From: Opisthorchis felineus
Lineage: Eukaryota; Platyhelminthes; Trematoda; Opisthorchiida; Opisthorchiidae
Assembly (NCBI GenBank): GCA_004794785.1
Contig: SJOL01008805.1
Span: forward strand, 300,494 to 364,493
Length of the DNA: 64,000 nt
Direction of reading: 5' to 3'
A model generated the notes under the pieces. The model ran no database searches and was not told where the DNA came from. It saw only the letters and a program-made list of their open reading frames with translations. Positions 41,001 to 54,800 of the stretch are shown here, in pieces. Positions within the stretch are counted from its first letter, which is position 1; every line of letters begins with the position of its first letter. Both the position numbers and the translations under genes were made by a program.

Positions 41001-44000
41001 CGGCTACCTGCACTGGTCGGATAATAGAACGAAATAGGAACAGCAGATTTAGGTCATGATACTGTGAAAGAATTCGCGGTTTAAGACTGATCCCAGTCGA
41101 TTAACAATGTTCTCTTTATGATGGGCCGTCTGAGTTCAGTAAACCGGGTCTTTGCCGGTTTGCATCACAGACTGTGACCCGTCCACTAGGTCCGTGGTCC
41201 AAGGCTGATTGTTCAAAATGCTCCTCAGTGGCACCTCGAAAAGGCAATATGCGTTCATCCGGTGATCTTCCGTTCAGTACTATTGAAGTGCTTTGCATTC
41301 GTTCTTCCTTTACCTGGTGTTTCGTTCCGTTGGTCGGTCCCATAACGGTCCAGCTGTCAGACAGCTTACTGTTTTGGTCTTCCTCTGTTCCCTCATCCCG
41401 GTAGTTATGGAATCTGGTTGTCCGAACGACTGCAGCAACCGCGGGGTGTGTAATCGCGGTAACTGTGACTGTGTGAACGGATTCAAAGGACCTGACTGTT
41501 CTCTCGGTGAGTTTTCTCAAATATTATTCATTCTCACTGCTGCTCCATGGCAGCCTTTATTTCCATGTGTTATGGTGCTAAAGCGTGACACTTGTACTCT
41601 CAGGTGATTGCAACGGCCTCAAACGATGCTTTAAGTAAACGTTTGATCCGTTCGCACCCGCAAACAAAGCAACCGGCTTCTGTGCAAACTGCGCTGATGA
41701 TACTGCACACGTACAGTATTTTCTCCCATTGTTACAAGGCAAGAGCTAGTCTGGGAAGCAGTGTTGGCGGAGTAAATCGTTGAAGTGATTTGAGGTTAAG
41801 GCTGTAGTTGTATATCCTAACCTGAAGCCAGGATGCCCCGGTTTGTAGTATCTGGTCCTATGCTGAGGCGCAGCTCGCGATTTGTGCGCATCATCCGTCA
41901 TTGTTTCTGCGTCCCCCAGAATGGTGTGGTAGGATTGAGTTTGCCCAGCTGAGAAGTAAACGAGACGCTCTCGACTGTGGACTCTATGTAGCCGCCGCAG
42001 TCCGTTACCGACTTTCGCGTTACTACATCATCCCAAGTATTTTCGATTCAATAGAGTCCAATCCTCCTCGCAAAGCTGCAGCGATCTGCCCGCCGCCTAT
42101 CAGAATCGGGTCTGCATAATCCTCCTGGAGATTTCTGGGAGTCAGGTGACATTGTCCTCCTGACCTCAGAAATGAATTCGGTGGTTACTGGCCTACATTC
42201 CTTTGAACCTCAGCACTGGATACACCCTCATCCGTGGACCGTATTAACCACTGTAAGGTAGCGGCTCCAAGAGTTACATGGACATGAGAACAATAGGTTA
42301 TTAGCACATAACGACTGGGACACATTTTACTGCTGGTCCGTTTGTCGATCGCGCTCTCTTGATCTTCACAGCAAGGAAATCTCTCATTCCCCGGGATGTT
42401 CATATCCGCATTTCATCAGTTCGGACATAGCGAGTCAGTGAGATCGAGATAGCTCAGAACTTACAGACCGGATGGTCCGTTGTTCGAACTCAACCTGGAC
42501 ATCTCGACCGCTCCTGTTTAGCCTTGGGCAACCTGGCGGTATCTCAGCCCTCATGCTTCCTTCAAGTGGCATGGCATCTGGGCACCGAAAGGTTGTTACA
42601 GCTGAACGATTAGGCAAGCCGTCCATTTTTTCGCTGGGGTCAAAGCCTTCGTCTACGCGAACATATGTGAGAGTTTCGATTTGCCTGTACCCTTCGAAAC
42701 ATGGCACAGGTATAATATGGCCTCCGCAAACCGCTAATCCCGTGGAAGAGTATATAATTGTTTCCAAATCTACTTTATTATCAGTACCAGGTTGCCTCCG
42801 TGTTGATTCGGGATCTCTATTACAATCCATAACTTCTCCTAAAACATTTTCGGCCATTGGTGGCTGATCCTGCAGCAATGGATCCCGTCACGGTTTATTG
42901 CTCACGACTAATACTAGCGTTGGCTTAGTTCAGTTGTCTAACGATTTCGTCGGATGAGCAAGGCAATGCTGGACTCTGTCTATCACTCTGTGGGTTTTTA
43001 GGTTCAGTTCCATTCACGTCACGTGTTTTTCGCACATGAGTATACACTTGGATTCGATTATCCGAGGAATCGTCGTGTATCCCTTTCGATTATTACTAAC
43101 GGGCGTTTTGTGGAAACCACTTGGATACAACTTGCCACCTGCCAGTAGGTGAACACGTTCTCCGTGAATCGGTAAATCAGTTCATAAAGATAATGTAGCT
43201 TCTTCTCATGGTCTATAACAATCAGTCCTATTGGGTCCATCAGGCTGGGGCAAGATTTCCGAACCCCATCGATCATCAAACGAACTTAACTGAAAACACT
43301 CATGAAAAACCGATTACTGCTCAACAAAATAAATTTACGCCACCAAATTCTCTACGCTGCTCGGTACTGTCACATCTGCCTGCGATTTTAAGCGATTTCA
43401 CACACGCAGTCCCAGTCATTCAGCGACCGTAATTTCTCAGTTCCTCCATGACTCTCACCGTCACTCTCCCGTCCGAACGGGAGAGTGACTTGTCAGAATC
43501 AATTGGTCGGTGGTGAATACATTGAAAGCCCATTGGCATCCTTTACAAGATAAGTTGAAATGCACTGTTGGACTGTTGTTTGAAGAGGCGTTGTCTATTG
43601 GAATTCCCCGGAGAACCAGCTCAGTTGGCGGGAATAAGAAAGTATGTGCCAGCTGAATAACCAGTGTAATCGGCTTAAGACCACTAGATTATGGGGCCAT
43701 CAGGGTCAACCTCTTTTCGCTGAATGATCTCATCCGTTCCCTCTGTAGTATAAGGGCATCATTAGCCGAACGCTTCACCCACTCCACGTCTCTTTATATC
43801 CGCCTTACATTCTCTATGAATTATAAACTAGGATATCCTTCAGACGGGACAAAGGAGTTTACACGCACATTTACCCCTCACTGACTCCAGTTTCAAGTTA
43901 GCTTTCCTCGTGTTACTGAATATTTGTACTTCACTTGACGGAAGGTATTACGCTAGTATCTAGACTTGGGTGGGTGAAGCAACTGTGTGCAATTTGAAAA

Positions 44001-45855
44001 CACTAAAAATTGTCACTTGCTGACTTACGGGCACTTCGTTTTGCGGTCCAGTTCCCTTTTTCTGTGTAGGAGGGGGTCGTATTTATAACGCTGGCTTTTG
44101 GATGTCCACCGGATTTCCCTATATGAACAAGCGCTTTGGAGCATAAATCCTGAAGATGGCTGTAACCCCTGAAGAAATGGTGGAATTGTTACTGCTATAC
44201 TTTAGAGGACACCCTGGTAGACGCATGCAATGGATATCGCTGACTGCATCTTCAAATAAAGAGATCGTTGGTAACGCACTGAAGGTGATTAAAGATACCT
44301 GTGGAAGTTGTGTGAAGAACGAAGGTTTATAGGCTCTGTCTCACTGTCTGGTCCTCATAGCTAGTACATCCTAATCACGCAGCCGGAAATGGTGTACAAT
44401 GGTTGTGAAATTCACGTTCACATATTTAAATAAGGGATGGTACACGGATCAGTGGGTCATTCAGTCAGGTGGATGGCCTCAAGGTAAGACGAGTTTATGG
44501 AAAAAGTCAACGTGTTTTCGAAAGTCGCACAACTTTCTTGCGGACGCACAGTTGCAGATCACATCGGGATTCAAGCGTCTCTGCGATTGACCATACCATT
44601 TGGGATGAGTTCAGAGGTACCCGATCTATGAATCTTCCGAGGGACCGATGGTTTTAACACTTGCTCGCCCACAGGTAGGTGGTAAGGTGTGCTGAAGTGG
44701 CTATTACACAACTCCCCGCTGTGAGTAATTGAGTGGGACAGTCGCCGATTTCTTGGATCACTGAACCGCAGTGTATTACTTTGCTCGTGGACATCCCAAA
44801 CGAATCAGACCAGCAGATGCTTGTTCACAACTAATCAGCCATTAGAGGTTGTTGCGGCCGTACTTGTACGTCTCGTACTGATTTGGTCCTAGCTTTAGTA
44901 ATCCTATCGGAAGTGATGTGCAACTTCATTCGGGTTGCAACAAAAGTCGGTTGGGTTGAAGAAAAGTCGTACAACTGATCGGATCGCCTTATTCCCTGCT
45001 CCTTTGTTTACAATTTTACTCAGCAGGTTATTCCATCCACTCGAATCACGTCCACAACGTGAATATTGGTTCTCCTGCCTTGATGATGGACAGATTGCTA
45101 TCTGTCTCGATCGTTTCGTTTCCTCTCTACTCTTCCGCCCCTCCTACCACAGCCAAGTAAAACAAATAATCACGGCCCATATAGGTAGTTTATTTGCTTA
45201 CCAGCTTTTCGATATCCACACTCCCATGAGCCATCCATGTCATTCGCAGCCGAGCAGACAAGCACACAATGACAAACAGCTGTCTGTTGTAGGGCTGGAA
45301 GCTGCTCCGCGAATGGAGAGCGTATTGTTACACTCGAACACGTGACTGTCTGTATCCCAGCGTTTTACCTCTGCAATTAGAGACCCATTAAGCGTAAACT
45401 ATTTCGGCAGGCGTTCCTACGATCGTTTCATTTCATGGATAGGTCGCGTTTTCCCGGACAATCTTTCTATCTTTTTATGGTTTTAATGGATTTCTGTTTT
45501 TGTATTATATGTAGCGAATGGTGAATGTTTCGTCCCTTAGCGTTATAATGTGTTTGTTCGATTGATTGGTAACGACACTTGCTTTGCATTTCCGGGGATC
45601 GCGTATCAACCGCCAGGTACAAACAACGCCAGTTTTGGTCTTCGAAGATTAGACTGAGCACCTCTTACGTTATAATTTCCATGGTAAAGAATTTAAATCT
45701 GTCGCGCTTTGCCGACAGTCAGCTTGTGCGTCCATAGCACATTCATCAGGTGGTGTTCAACGAGGCTAATTCAGTTCCCCGGTGAGTGTTGTTCTTCTTT
45801 GCGGGTGCTGTTGGACTTGAGGGGACAGTGCGACCAAACTTCGTCCAATTACATC

Positions 45856-45896
<41 letters not shown>

Positions 45897-48800
45897 GAAC
45901 ACCGCTGCCTTCGGGTGACTGGCTGATAAGCTGTGCTACACCATTCCGGATCACTTACTTTTGTCATACTATTCGTCTAAATGTGGCTAATGCGCGTTCC
46001 GTATATTGCTTTAGCTCCAATCACTCTTTTTTCGTGGGAGGTGGCTCTAAGAAAGCCTGTGCAGTCAAGTTTGAAAACCGGACAAAAGAGGAAAAAGGTT
46101 TGACCATCTCCATTTTCATACCAAAAGCAGCACCGATGTTCTAACACCTTGCAACAGATTAAATCTAGCTTGGAGACACTTTGTTTTCACACAAAAAACA
46201 ATTACGCACAAGGAATGCTGGTACACCTGCACAAGTCAAATCGGTGTAATACACTCATTTGCATACCAATTTGGTTTTCACGGAAAACTCACCTGAATCT
46301 CAGCTGAATCCCTCGTTTATGATGTTCTTAAGCAACTGAATGTGCTGCACCAAGTCGCCTCATGTTTCAGTGTAATCATTATGGTTGTGGATGAACCACT
46401 TCTCGGTCTTTTTGTAACACCACTTCAGTTTTTGAGTGCTGACACGGCAGACTCCGATTGTTTGAAGGCTCGGTGTCTTCTCTATCATAACAGGGTTGAT
46501 GCCAGTCAGCGTTGGTCCACCCCGATATTTACCGATCAGTTTGTGACCAACTGACATTTTGCCAGAACTTGACCCTCACGGCTATCGTTGTTGTCTTATT
46601 CTTTTCGGTTGGTGTAGTGTTTCACGCATCTACGAGTCAATCGAATAACTTGGCATCTATTCACAGCTTCAAGAGGTTTTGGCTCAACTTTTGCTGAAAA
46701 GCTTGCCCTCACTGAGAGAGAAACAGTCATCGTAGACTCAGAAGCTACCCTCACCGAATACTTGCATTTCTTTTGGAGCTGCAAATTTGACGAGTCACAA
46801 TGAGTGGGAACGCTTAATTTCTGCAGATAACCATGCACCGTTGTTTCGCGGAATAAGTCTTGCAAACGTCGTCGATAGTCTATCATGAACCAAACTAAAC
46901 GAATTTTAAGATGTTTCAGAATAAGAAGAATGAAATGTCAGCACCTTTAAAATGAAGCAAAGCGAACTGTATCCGCAACGAACGAACTCATCAATGGGAG
47001 CAGGAAGCGTTGTACCCCATCTTTCTTGAACTCTCGATTAAGTTGTGAAGGGGCAAACAACGCTTTTCTTGATCGATTTTTTCACGCCTGATTCGCTATA
47101 AACAGAATGGAATGGAATTCAATCCAGCATTGAAATAGTTGGCTTGGTGCAGTCACAGCGATTCGTAAAACACCAGCAACAACTGTTGATCGTAATGCTC
47201 AGGCTGTATTAGCGGACCTTCATCAAACGAGTGAGAGACCACTTACAGTATGCTAAATTTAGCCAAACGAACTTGGAGCTGGAATAGTCATGACGTGACT
47301 CACGTCGAAAAAATGGGTCATCTGAGGTCAATGCCCATTCAATGCCGGTAGGCGCAACACAGTGTATGCTCTCAAACATCCGGTTCTATTATGGACTAGA
47401 GACCGACCCTCTCTAGGTTCCGGATATTTAAGCGCAAAGCCTTGCAGTACGAGGTGAAATCTGAGCAATTACCTTTGTCGTTGCTTTACAGGATACATGC
47501 TGCATATGAGCGCATTGCCGTGAGAACGATATGCTCTTGGACGCTTCTTTATATCGGGTTTTATTGTAGGCAATATCCGACTACCGGTCTGTGTGAGACT
47601 GAAAGACAAAGTTTGTTGTGAAGAATTGTTTGCAAATGTCATCGCCTATACTTTTCTACAGTGGGATGGGAAAGACTAGAGCATATTTTATACGTACCCC
47701 CCTGTGACGAGTGTTTAGCATATTTTAATCACTCGAGCATCTCGATTGCGAAGTCGCCCGTACTGCTGCTTAACTGGGGGGAGGGCTTGGTCACTGACCG
47801 TTGTTTACGCCCATAGGGAGCTTCCCTTTGGTGCAGACCAATCAGCGTAGTCTTGATAAGACATCGTTTGGTCGAATTCCCCAACCGTCAGTTTGCCTGC
47901 CACCCGAATGTCACCAGCCAGCGCCAATCACATTAACACTTCTCACACTCCTCTATTCATCTTTGTTACTGTTTAGCCAGTCTATATGCTGCCTACAAAC
48001 ACACAATCTTGACGAGGTAATTAATGAGCCCTTCAAGTTCGGTCGGAACAATTACTCTCTGCAAACCAGGCATGACATCAATACCGTTTGTTGTGTTGTA
48101 CTGCTTTTGGCAAAAAGTGAAAAGGAACAACACTGAGGTCACTCCTTTTGAATTGTTCGGTGCGAACGTTGTGCGTGACTAATCGACCACATTGGTTCAA
48201 CTACATATGCGCCGTGACCTTTTTTGTCAATTCCATTACTAACAACGACTGTTGCCAAGGTTATTCATACCGTGATGTCATGACGCAGTGGTTATTCGCG
48301 CTCAATTTTCTGACTGATTTCTTACGGAGTAGTATTAAAGCTTAGTTCACTCTCGAAGTGTGATATGCGGAACTTGACCGATCTGTCTTGCCAGTATTCA
48401 TAGTGCAGTCATGGCGCGGCGCATTTTCGGATGTGATCCTTCTGGATACAATTTACAGCCACTAGAAACCTAAGTCAAATGGAGCAGCACCTATTTTACT
48501 GCTTTTGTTGAATGAACCGGAAAGGGCATTTCCAACGTGCTTGCATTTTTGTAAAATAATACCATTGCGTGTTCAGCAGAATAGGGAGTAGTTGGAATAC
48601 TTGACGGTGACAGTGTTGAACCGACAGTTTGCGTTTGAGCTTTCATAAGGAATGTATTTAAGTACCGTGGATACTGACATAGATGTGCTGCCGTAGCTTG
48701 GTCAGTTTCTAAAAAAACTTCGATACCTTATAACTTCAAAAAATCACCGAATGCCTTACCCTCTATCATATGAAGTACAATTGGAATGAACGGACTGATT

Positions 48801-51800
48801 CATTCTGGGTGAGCGCAGATACATATGCGAAGTATTCTTCCAAGTGACATCCTGCATTATGAAGCTATTTTTTGATACCTTATTTAGGGTTTCACTGTCT
48901 CTCGTAGCTAGGATACGATAGCGGTATTCACGAGTCCATCTTTGGAACACTACTGACGGTTCGTATGGAGCCGGATCTGGCATCATGTGTGAGCCATTAT
49001 TATCCCTGTACTGCCATGTGTGTGACTGATGGATTGGGGTGCATAAGCCCGACGCGAAATATCGGTCAGTCCATCGTGGTGACACTAGTGCCCCTTACTC
49101 GTTACCACGGATAGTTGAGAGTTTGTCGGTTTCTTTCATTTTATAGCACTGTTGCCAAGACCTGGCAGATAAGCACAGCTGGTTTCCTTCACAAGCGTGT
49201 TGTTAAGTGAAAGAAAATCGTCACTTTGTCTGTCGCCATATACAACATCCGTGATAGTCGCAACGAAAAACAAGTGGCCAATAGTATTTACTGCAGCCTG
49301 TCCACTACTGCGCGTCCTAATGTTCATGTACCAATTTTTGGTACCAAGTCGGTCAGTATTCTGTCATTCATTTGCTGCAGTTGTTCTATGAATTTTATTT
49401 GTACAAAGGTTGCAACGGGGTGTTGCCTGTTTTTTGGCTCAGTCGTCTCTCCTACCTCACTAACCAATGCTGCAGTTCATCCCTTTTGTACAAAAGACTT
49501 GTCATAACTCCCTAGGACAGGTCACTGTGTTGATTAGATTTTCGTCGACAATTGTTGTGTCCTACTCATTCTTCACCCGCGAATACGAGAAAGAGGTGAA
49601 TGCTGCAGGCAAAGAGAGACTTGTTTCGGTGTTTGATTGCCTTGTCGACCCTCTAAGACTTGCTTGATTTTGAATAATCGAACCTGTGGAGGCTTGACGG
49701 CACTTTTCTGGACCTTTCTGGATCGCTCCTGCAGTCCTTTCAAGCAGACTACCGCTTGTTGCTCTATGAGTGTCCAAAGATAACTAACCAAGGTAGACGA
49801 TCCCAGCGATATATTCGTGGCCAGCTGAATGGTTCCCGTCAGCTACTCGACGTTGAACAGTTTAAGTCAACTGATCGAGCTAATCTGTTGAACCCGAAAC
49901 AGAGAAAACGGTGATGGACTGTTGATGAGTTTTCGTCAACCTTATAAATAACACGCTAATTAAATACAATATTGTCTGGACATGAGCGAATGTCTTATGT
50001 GGCATCAAACCAAGCATGCGATGGTTACTCTTCTAATGGTTGTTTAGAGCCTTTCCATGTTTGTGATTATCAACTTTCTCGTTTTCTGATTTCTGTGCAT
50101 AAAGCTGAAGTTCCAAAAGTATGCAACGGTCATGGGGAGTACATGGCTGGCACGTGTCGCTGTTATCCAGAATGGAAAGGACGGGAATGTGAAGTGCTCT
50201 GGTCCGAGTGCCTGGATCCTACCTGTTCGGGTAATGGACAATGCGTGACTGGCGAATGTCAGTGCTATCCGGGATTTGCTGGAGAACTGTGCGAAACGAG
50301 TGAGTTTATCACAATTTGATCGTACGATAGTAGCCATGCTTAGCTGGTCCTTTGATCCTTACCACTGGAACGGCCTGATAACCAGTTTGATGGTCAGATC
50401 TCTTCCGATCTCACAGTGTGTCAGTTTTTCTCAATCATCAGGGTGAGCTGTATATAGGTGTCCTGAAAACCAGGTGTTTTTACATCGATATGTCCGATAA
50501 CTTTGAAGTAATGGTCTCCTCTCCCCCTAAAAAGCGGTGGTTACGATTTTCTCCATTTTAGTTTTGCTGGGGTTGGTCATTCCGTCACATTTTACTGCAG
50601 ACTCCGTTCTGAATGGGGTCTGTCCTCGTTGTGGTGAGACCACATTTTGTGTGACACCGATCTGTCCGTATAATGGTATGACAACTCTTTTCGCCAGTTC
50701 ACCGAGGGTCTTCTACAGATAACGTCAGATAAATGTTACTGCAATCGTATACATTGATTTCGAAATCCTCTTGTTGAAAGGATCTACTGTTTACTCCTTA
50801 TCAGATCTAATTCACAGTTGTCGTTACCTCTGTAATATGTACCAGTAGAGTGCTTGACACCGGTCTTTGTTTACCTTGTTCCATCCGTGTGTATTCGCGC
50901 ACATCCACACATGTCCATGGCATGACGTGTCTTTATGCACAGACAGAGCTTACTAAATGTGCTCACCAAGTGTCTGCGGACAAACCCGCATTGTCTTTAC
51001 GACTGACTCAGGTGACGCTCGCACACGGGATAGAACTTTCTACATTCATGTACACTGGAGGGCGTATTGTTTTATCGTTCGTCCGACGAATCGATATTGG
51101 CGGAGAAATTGATAGACAGATGGATTCCGTGAAGTTTGATTTGTTGGTGGCTAGTCGCCACATGTCAAATCGAACTGCATGCTGCTTGGGCCACACCCTA
51201 GATTGCGCTACGCGGACGCATGTTGCAAGACTGGTTATGCCAATCTCAAGTTTGTAGGTAACTCTGCTTTGGTGCGAACTAGCCAAAGCAGTCCCAGTAA
51301 GGCAGGTGGATATTATTTATATATGGGTGATTCCCACACCGTTTCGCCTGATCTTGTAACGAAAAGCGACTAGCCGAAAATAATATTTCGTGTAATCACA
51401 TCCCCGGTACACGCTTCTAATCGCACGACGTATTGTCAACAGGACTAATGTAATTGCCATCACTTTTCTCTAGTTCATACTTTAAGGCGACTCTCCGGAG
51501 GCCGACTGTGTCGGCTTGTGAAATGTCACGTAGTAAAGCCGCCCAGGAGCGGCGACTGGCGATAAGATCTGTAAACATAGCGATCCAACAGTAAGTCCTT
51601 TTGCATCTCCCTGGAACACGTGCTCCACTTCTTCTTACCCCTCAGTGATATCATTGGTATGATTAAGGATTTAAGGTTGGTTTGCTAATTTCAGCGTCGT
51701 TTTTGCACACTGTAGATGTCGATGCTTCTGTCGCGACAAGTAAGAACAAGCTATCCCAGTTCCTCATTACAGTTTTCATCGAATCGTCTTTATTCGATGA

Positions 51801-54800
51801 CTTTCAGGCTATTCAACTCGCGGTTGGTGTTACTGAAGTCAATTTAAAGCGTGAGTCAGTTCGCCTGGTCGGTCTAGCACCGTTCAGTGACACTTTCCTC
51901 AGACAGATTATCCCACAAACCACCGCCTGGGTGGTTTTCGGCATTTGTCGTTAATTTTTTTCGTGGCATTTGCTGCTGGACGGTCCTAACTTTCAGACTC
52001 ATCTTAATTAGAGGTATCATCCTGTAAGTGAAGCCAATGCACGCTGAAAAGCCAAGAAGCACTGTACAGTTGTTCCATCCTTTTTGGGATTATAACCAGT
52101 ACGCATCTCACGAAACTCCAGTGAATTTCGCACCCGCGACCTCCCGGCTAGTAGTTTAAGCACTTAACTCTTCGGCCACAAACTGTCGATCAGCAGGTTA
52201 GTTAACTCGTACTATAGCGCCGCTCGTCCGTCAATCACAGAATCTACATCACGTTGTTACATGCTAACAGACTTCTCACGGAAGTTTAACTCATCTTGTG
52301 AAATTACTCTTCCTCTAAGCTACTTATAGATTGTTGGTAGTGTGCGGGATTTCAGGATCTTCAATGCAGATTTCGTCCTATTTAGCCAATCTCCGCTGAT
52401 GTGTTTCTCGGCTTTGCAGCATAGACTGACTTCACTTACATAGCGAAACCCCCTTTAAAAGATTTAAAATCCCCTCACACTATCAATCATCTTGATTAGT
52501 ACCCCCCACCGACCCCTAGTGCTTCCTTGTAGTCGAGTAACAACAATGCACCAGTAGCGTGTCACCGCTGATTACGCACTCATTTCTCCGGCTGGAAGCA
52601 ATATGGGAGGATTCTGTTCGGCGCGCCTGGCTGGATAAGGGGCGGTAAAGGGTCTCTTTGTCAACTCAGCTGTATTAATCCCATCAAGCGGATGTCTGCG
52701 AGTCTACGACAAGGGTTGCGTCGTAATTTAAATACTTCTATTGTTACCCCACTTACCGGATACGATTCATACCGCATCAGTCTCCAAACCTATGTGCGAA
52801 GCCGCATTACGTATGTCAAAGTGGCTAGATCAAGGATGTTAGATATCGTATTTACAGGCTCTAGTTTTCTGTTTGAAGGCGCTTTATACAGCCACCGACG
52901 TCAACCCTTCCGTACTGAGTTTCCACTCAACCCGGATTGAGCCCGATGATAAGTAATGACTGTTTGGCCATTGTCTCCAGTCGGCGGCTCGCACTGATTG
53001 TAGGCAGTATAGCTAGCATTTAGCTAGCATTTTACTGGCTATCGATAGTCAACGAATAAAGTTTTGCTGTCTTCTGTCTAGATTGTTTGTGGAATAAAAT
53101 CTACCAACTCTCCGTGTTTGACCGGTATGTAGATCTACAGTCGCCCCTCTATATCCTCTTTTCAGTCGTACATGGACCTTATTTGATCCGTGTGAATTCG
53201 TCAACTGAAGACTCTTCATAACTACTGAACCCGATACGAATTGTGCTTGATCCGTTTAGAAGAACCGTTACACACTCGAACACCTATATCCACTCAACAC
53301 TTGTTCCCTTCCTGCTGATAGGTATACTTTGGACATACTGAATCAAATTCCCAGCGGCGCAAAGTTTGTTCTGTACCGCTCCTGTCTCACTTCAGTAATA
53401 CTGGCTATCCTTTCGGATATCCTGTTACTCATCTATTGTATTTCGTATACCAGCTGTGCACCGAAAGGATGCCACAGCTAATTGCTTTGTTTTTCCCATT
53501 CGTCAATATGCCTGAATTCGCATCAGTAATTAACTTGCTCTTAGAACTTCAGATACCCTCCAACTTCCGCGTGTGTCTCGTTTTAGCTACTACCGCCAGC
53601 GTATTCCCACCGCTTTTTCGTCTATGTCAATATTATGATTTCTCTTAGTGCCTCACTGGTGTCCGCTGTCAATCCGCCTAGTCGATGGTCTCCAAACGGC
53701 CTCTTTTTCTAGCTTGTGCCAATGCACTGAGTTGCGCTCTTCGGAACTGCATAATCTGAATGAGCTTTTTCTATAATTTTTCTTATCCTCCGGATCAAAT
53801 ATCTATATTATATGCTTGTCGTTTCGATGGTAGCGTGTACCCAAGCTGGCAAGTAGTGTCTACTCGACTGAGGTAGTGTTCACTCATCCGTGATAGCACG
53901 CTTGGTTAGCTTGTCTTGGCGGAAAGAACTACCGTTGGAGCAACATCGATTGACACGTAATTGAATTTCACTCACTTGTTCGGCTCTCTCGATTCTCCGT
54001 TGTCCATTGAATTCGCTCTCCCGGGCAAGTTCAACCGGTAAGACAAGCTCATCAGTCGCTTTTTCATCTCACGTGAGCTTCCTGTGAGATGTTTGCTTGA
54101 AAGTTTGTCCATTTTTGCAGGGTAGTGTCAGTTACAGCTCCAGCCGTAATATGACACGATCATTAGTTAGGCTACACGGTCGAATGACAGAACAATTAGC
54201 TGGTTTCACTAACAGACCAGTCAACTTAAGCTGAGTCTTTCGTTGTTTTAATTTTATTATTAATAGTACTATTTATAAATCCATATGTTGCAGCTGCAAA
54301 CACCCAAGCTGGTACAATACCTTACCTCTCAAACACTCGTCGGTCTCACTTTCATTCATTCCAAACGAGGGGAAAGTCCCAGATCTTTTTCATTTACGGC
54401 ATTCAACACTCGGGGGTTAAAAAAGGCATTCCGTCTGGTGTCTGTTTGGATCCATGCACTAATTTCCTACGCCCTAAGCTCTCTGGAACCTCTGTCGGTC
54501 TCCCTTAGAGGCACCAAACAAGTAGGGCCCTGCATTCTCATTTGCTGAGCATCGTAAGTTGTCTCGATTCTATCGTACCACTTGGTTGACAGTATACGTT
54601 GTATTCATCAGCGATCAGATGTCCCATTTTCGGTAGCCGAATACCTCTCAAACACCTGAACGATGATGTAGATCTTCCATTCTGTCAATTTTAGCAGCTT
54701 CAGCTCTGTCTTATTGTCTGCAGGATACAGTCTATTTAAATGATGAATTCCACTTCAGTGGAGTTTGACACAAGCTTACAGTCTGCTGCACAAGCCCTTT

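Larger units (their letters stand above)
31060..41404 (+). other. Teneurin intron, 10.3 kb
   Basis: It contains a family C copy (36735-36945), a minus-strand SINE-B (39890-40130), a (GT)n tract (35561-35580), a short TTCATTCG-type simple repeat near 34368-34402 and tcatcatcat near 39260. An ORF at 33975-34361 and others of 100-140 codons have no family match or clear splice borders. Confidence 0.75.
41507..50104 (+). other. Teneurin intron, 8.6 kb
   Basis: It contains a SINE-A (42445-42612), a perfect 12-bp-stem hairpin (43461-43488), a (TA)n tract (45860-45892) and family C copies (46236-46375 and 49855-49960). A minus-strand open frame (42435-42878) overlaps the SINE and is discussed under rejected items. 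Confidence 0.75.

Noticed and set aside
42435..42878. Minus-strand 147-codon open frame with protein-like composition
   Set aside because: Its C-terminal third runs through the SINE-A copy. The first 90 residues look plausible but match nothing I know, so I did not call a gene. A protein search of the part from 42610 to 42878 would settle it.
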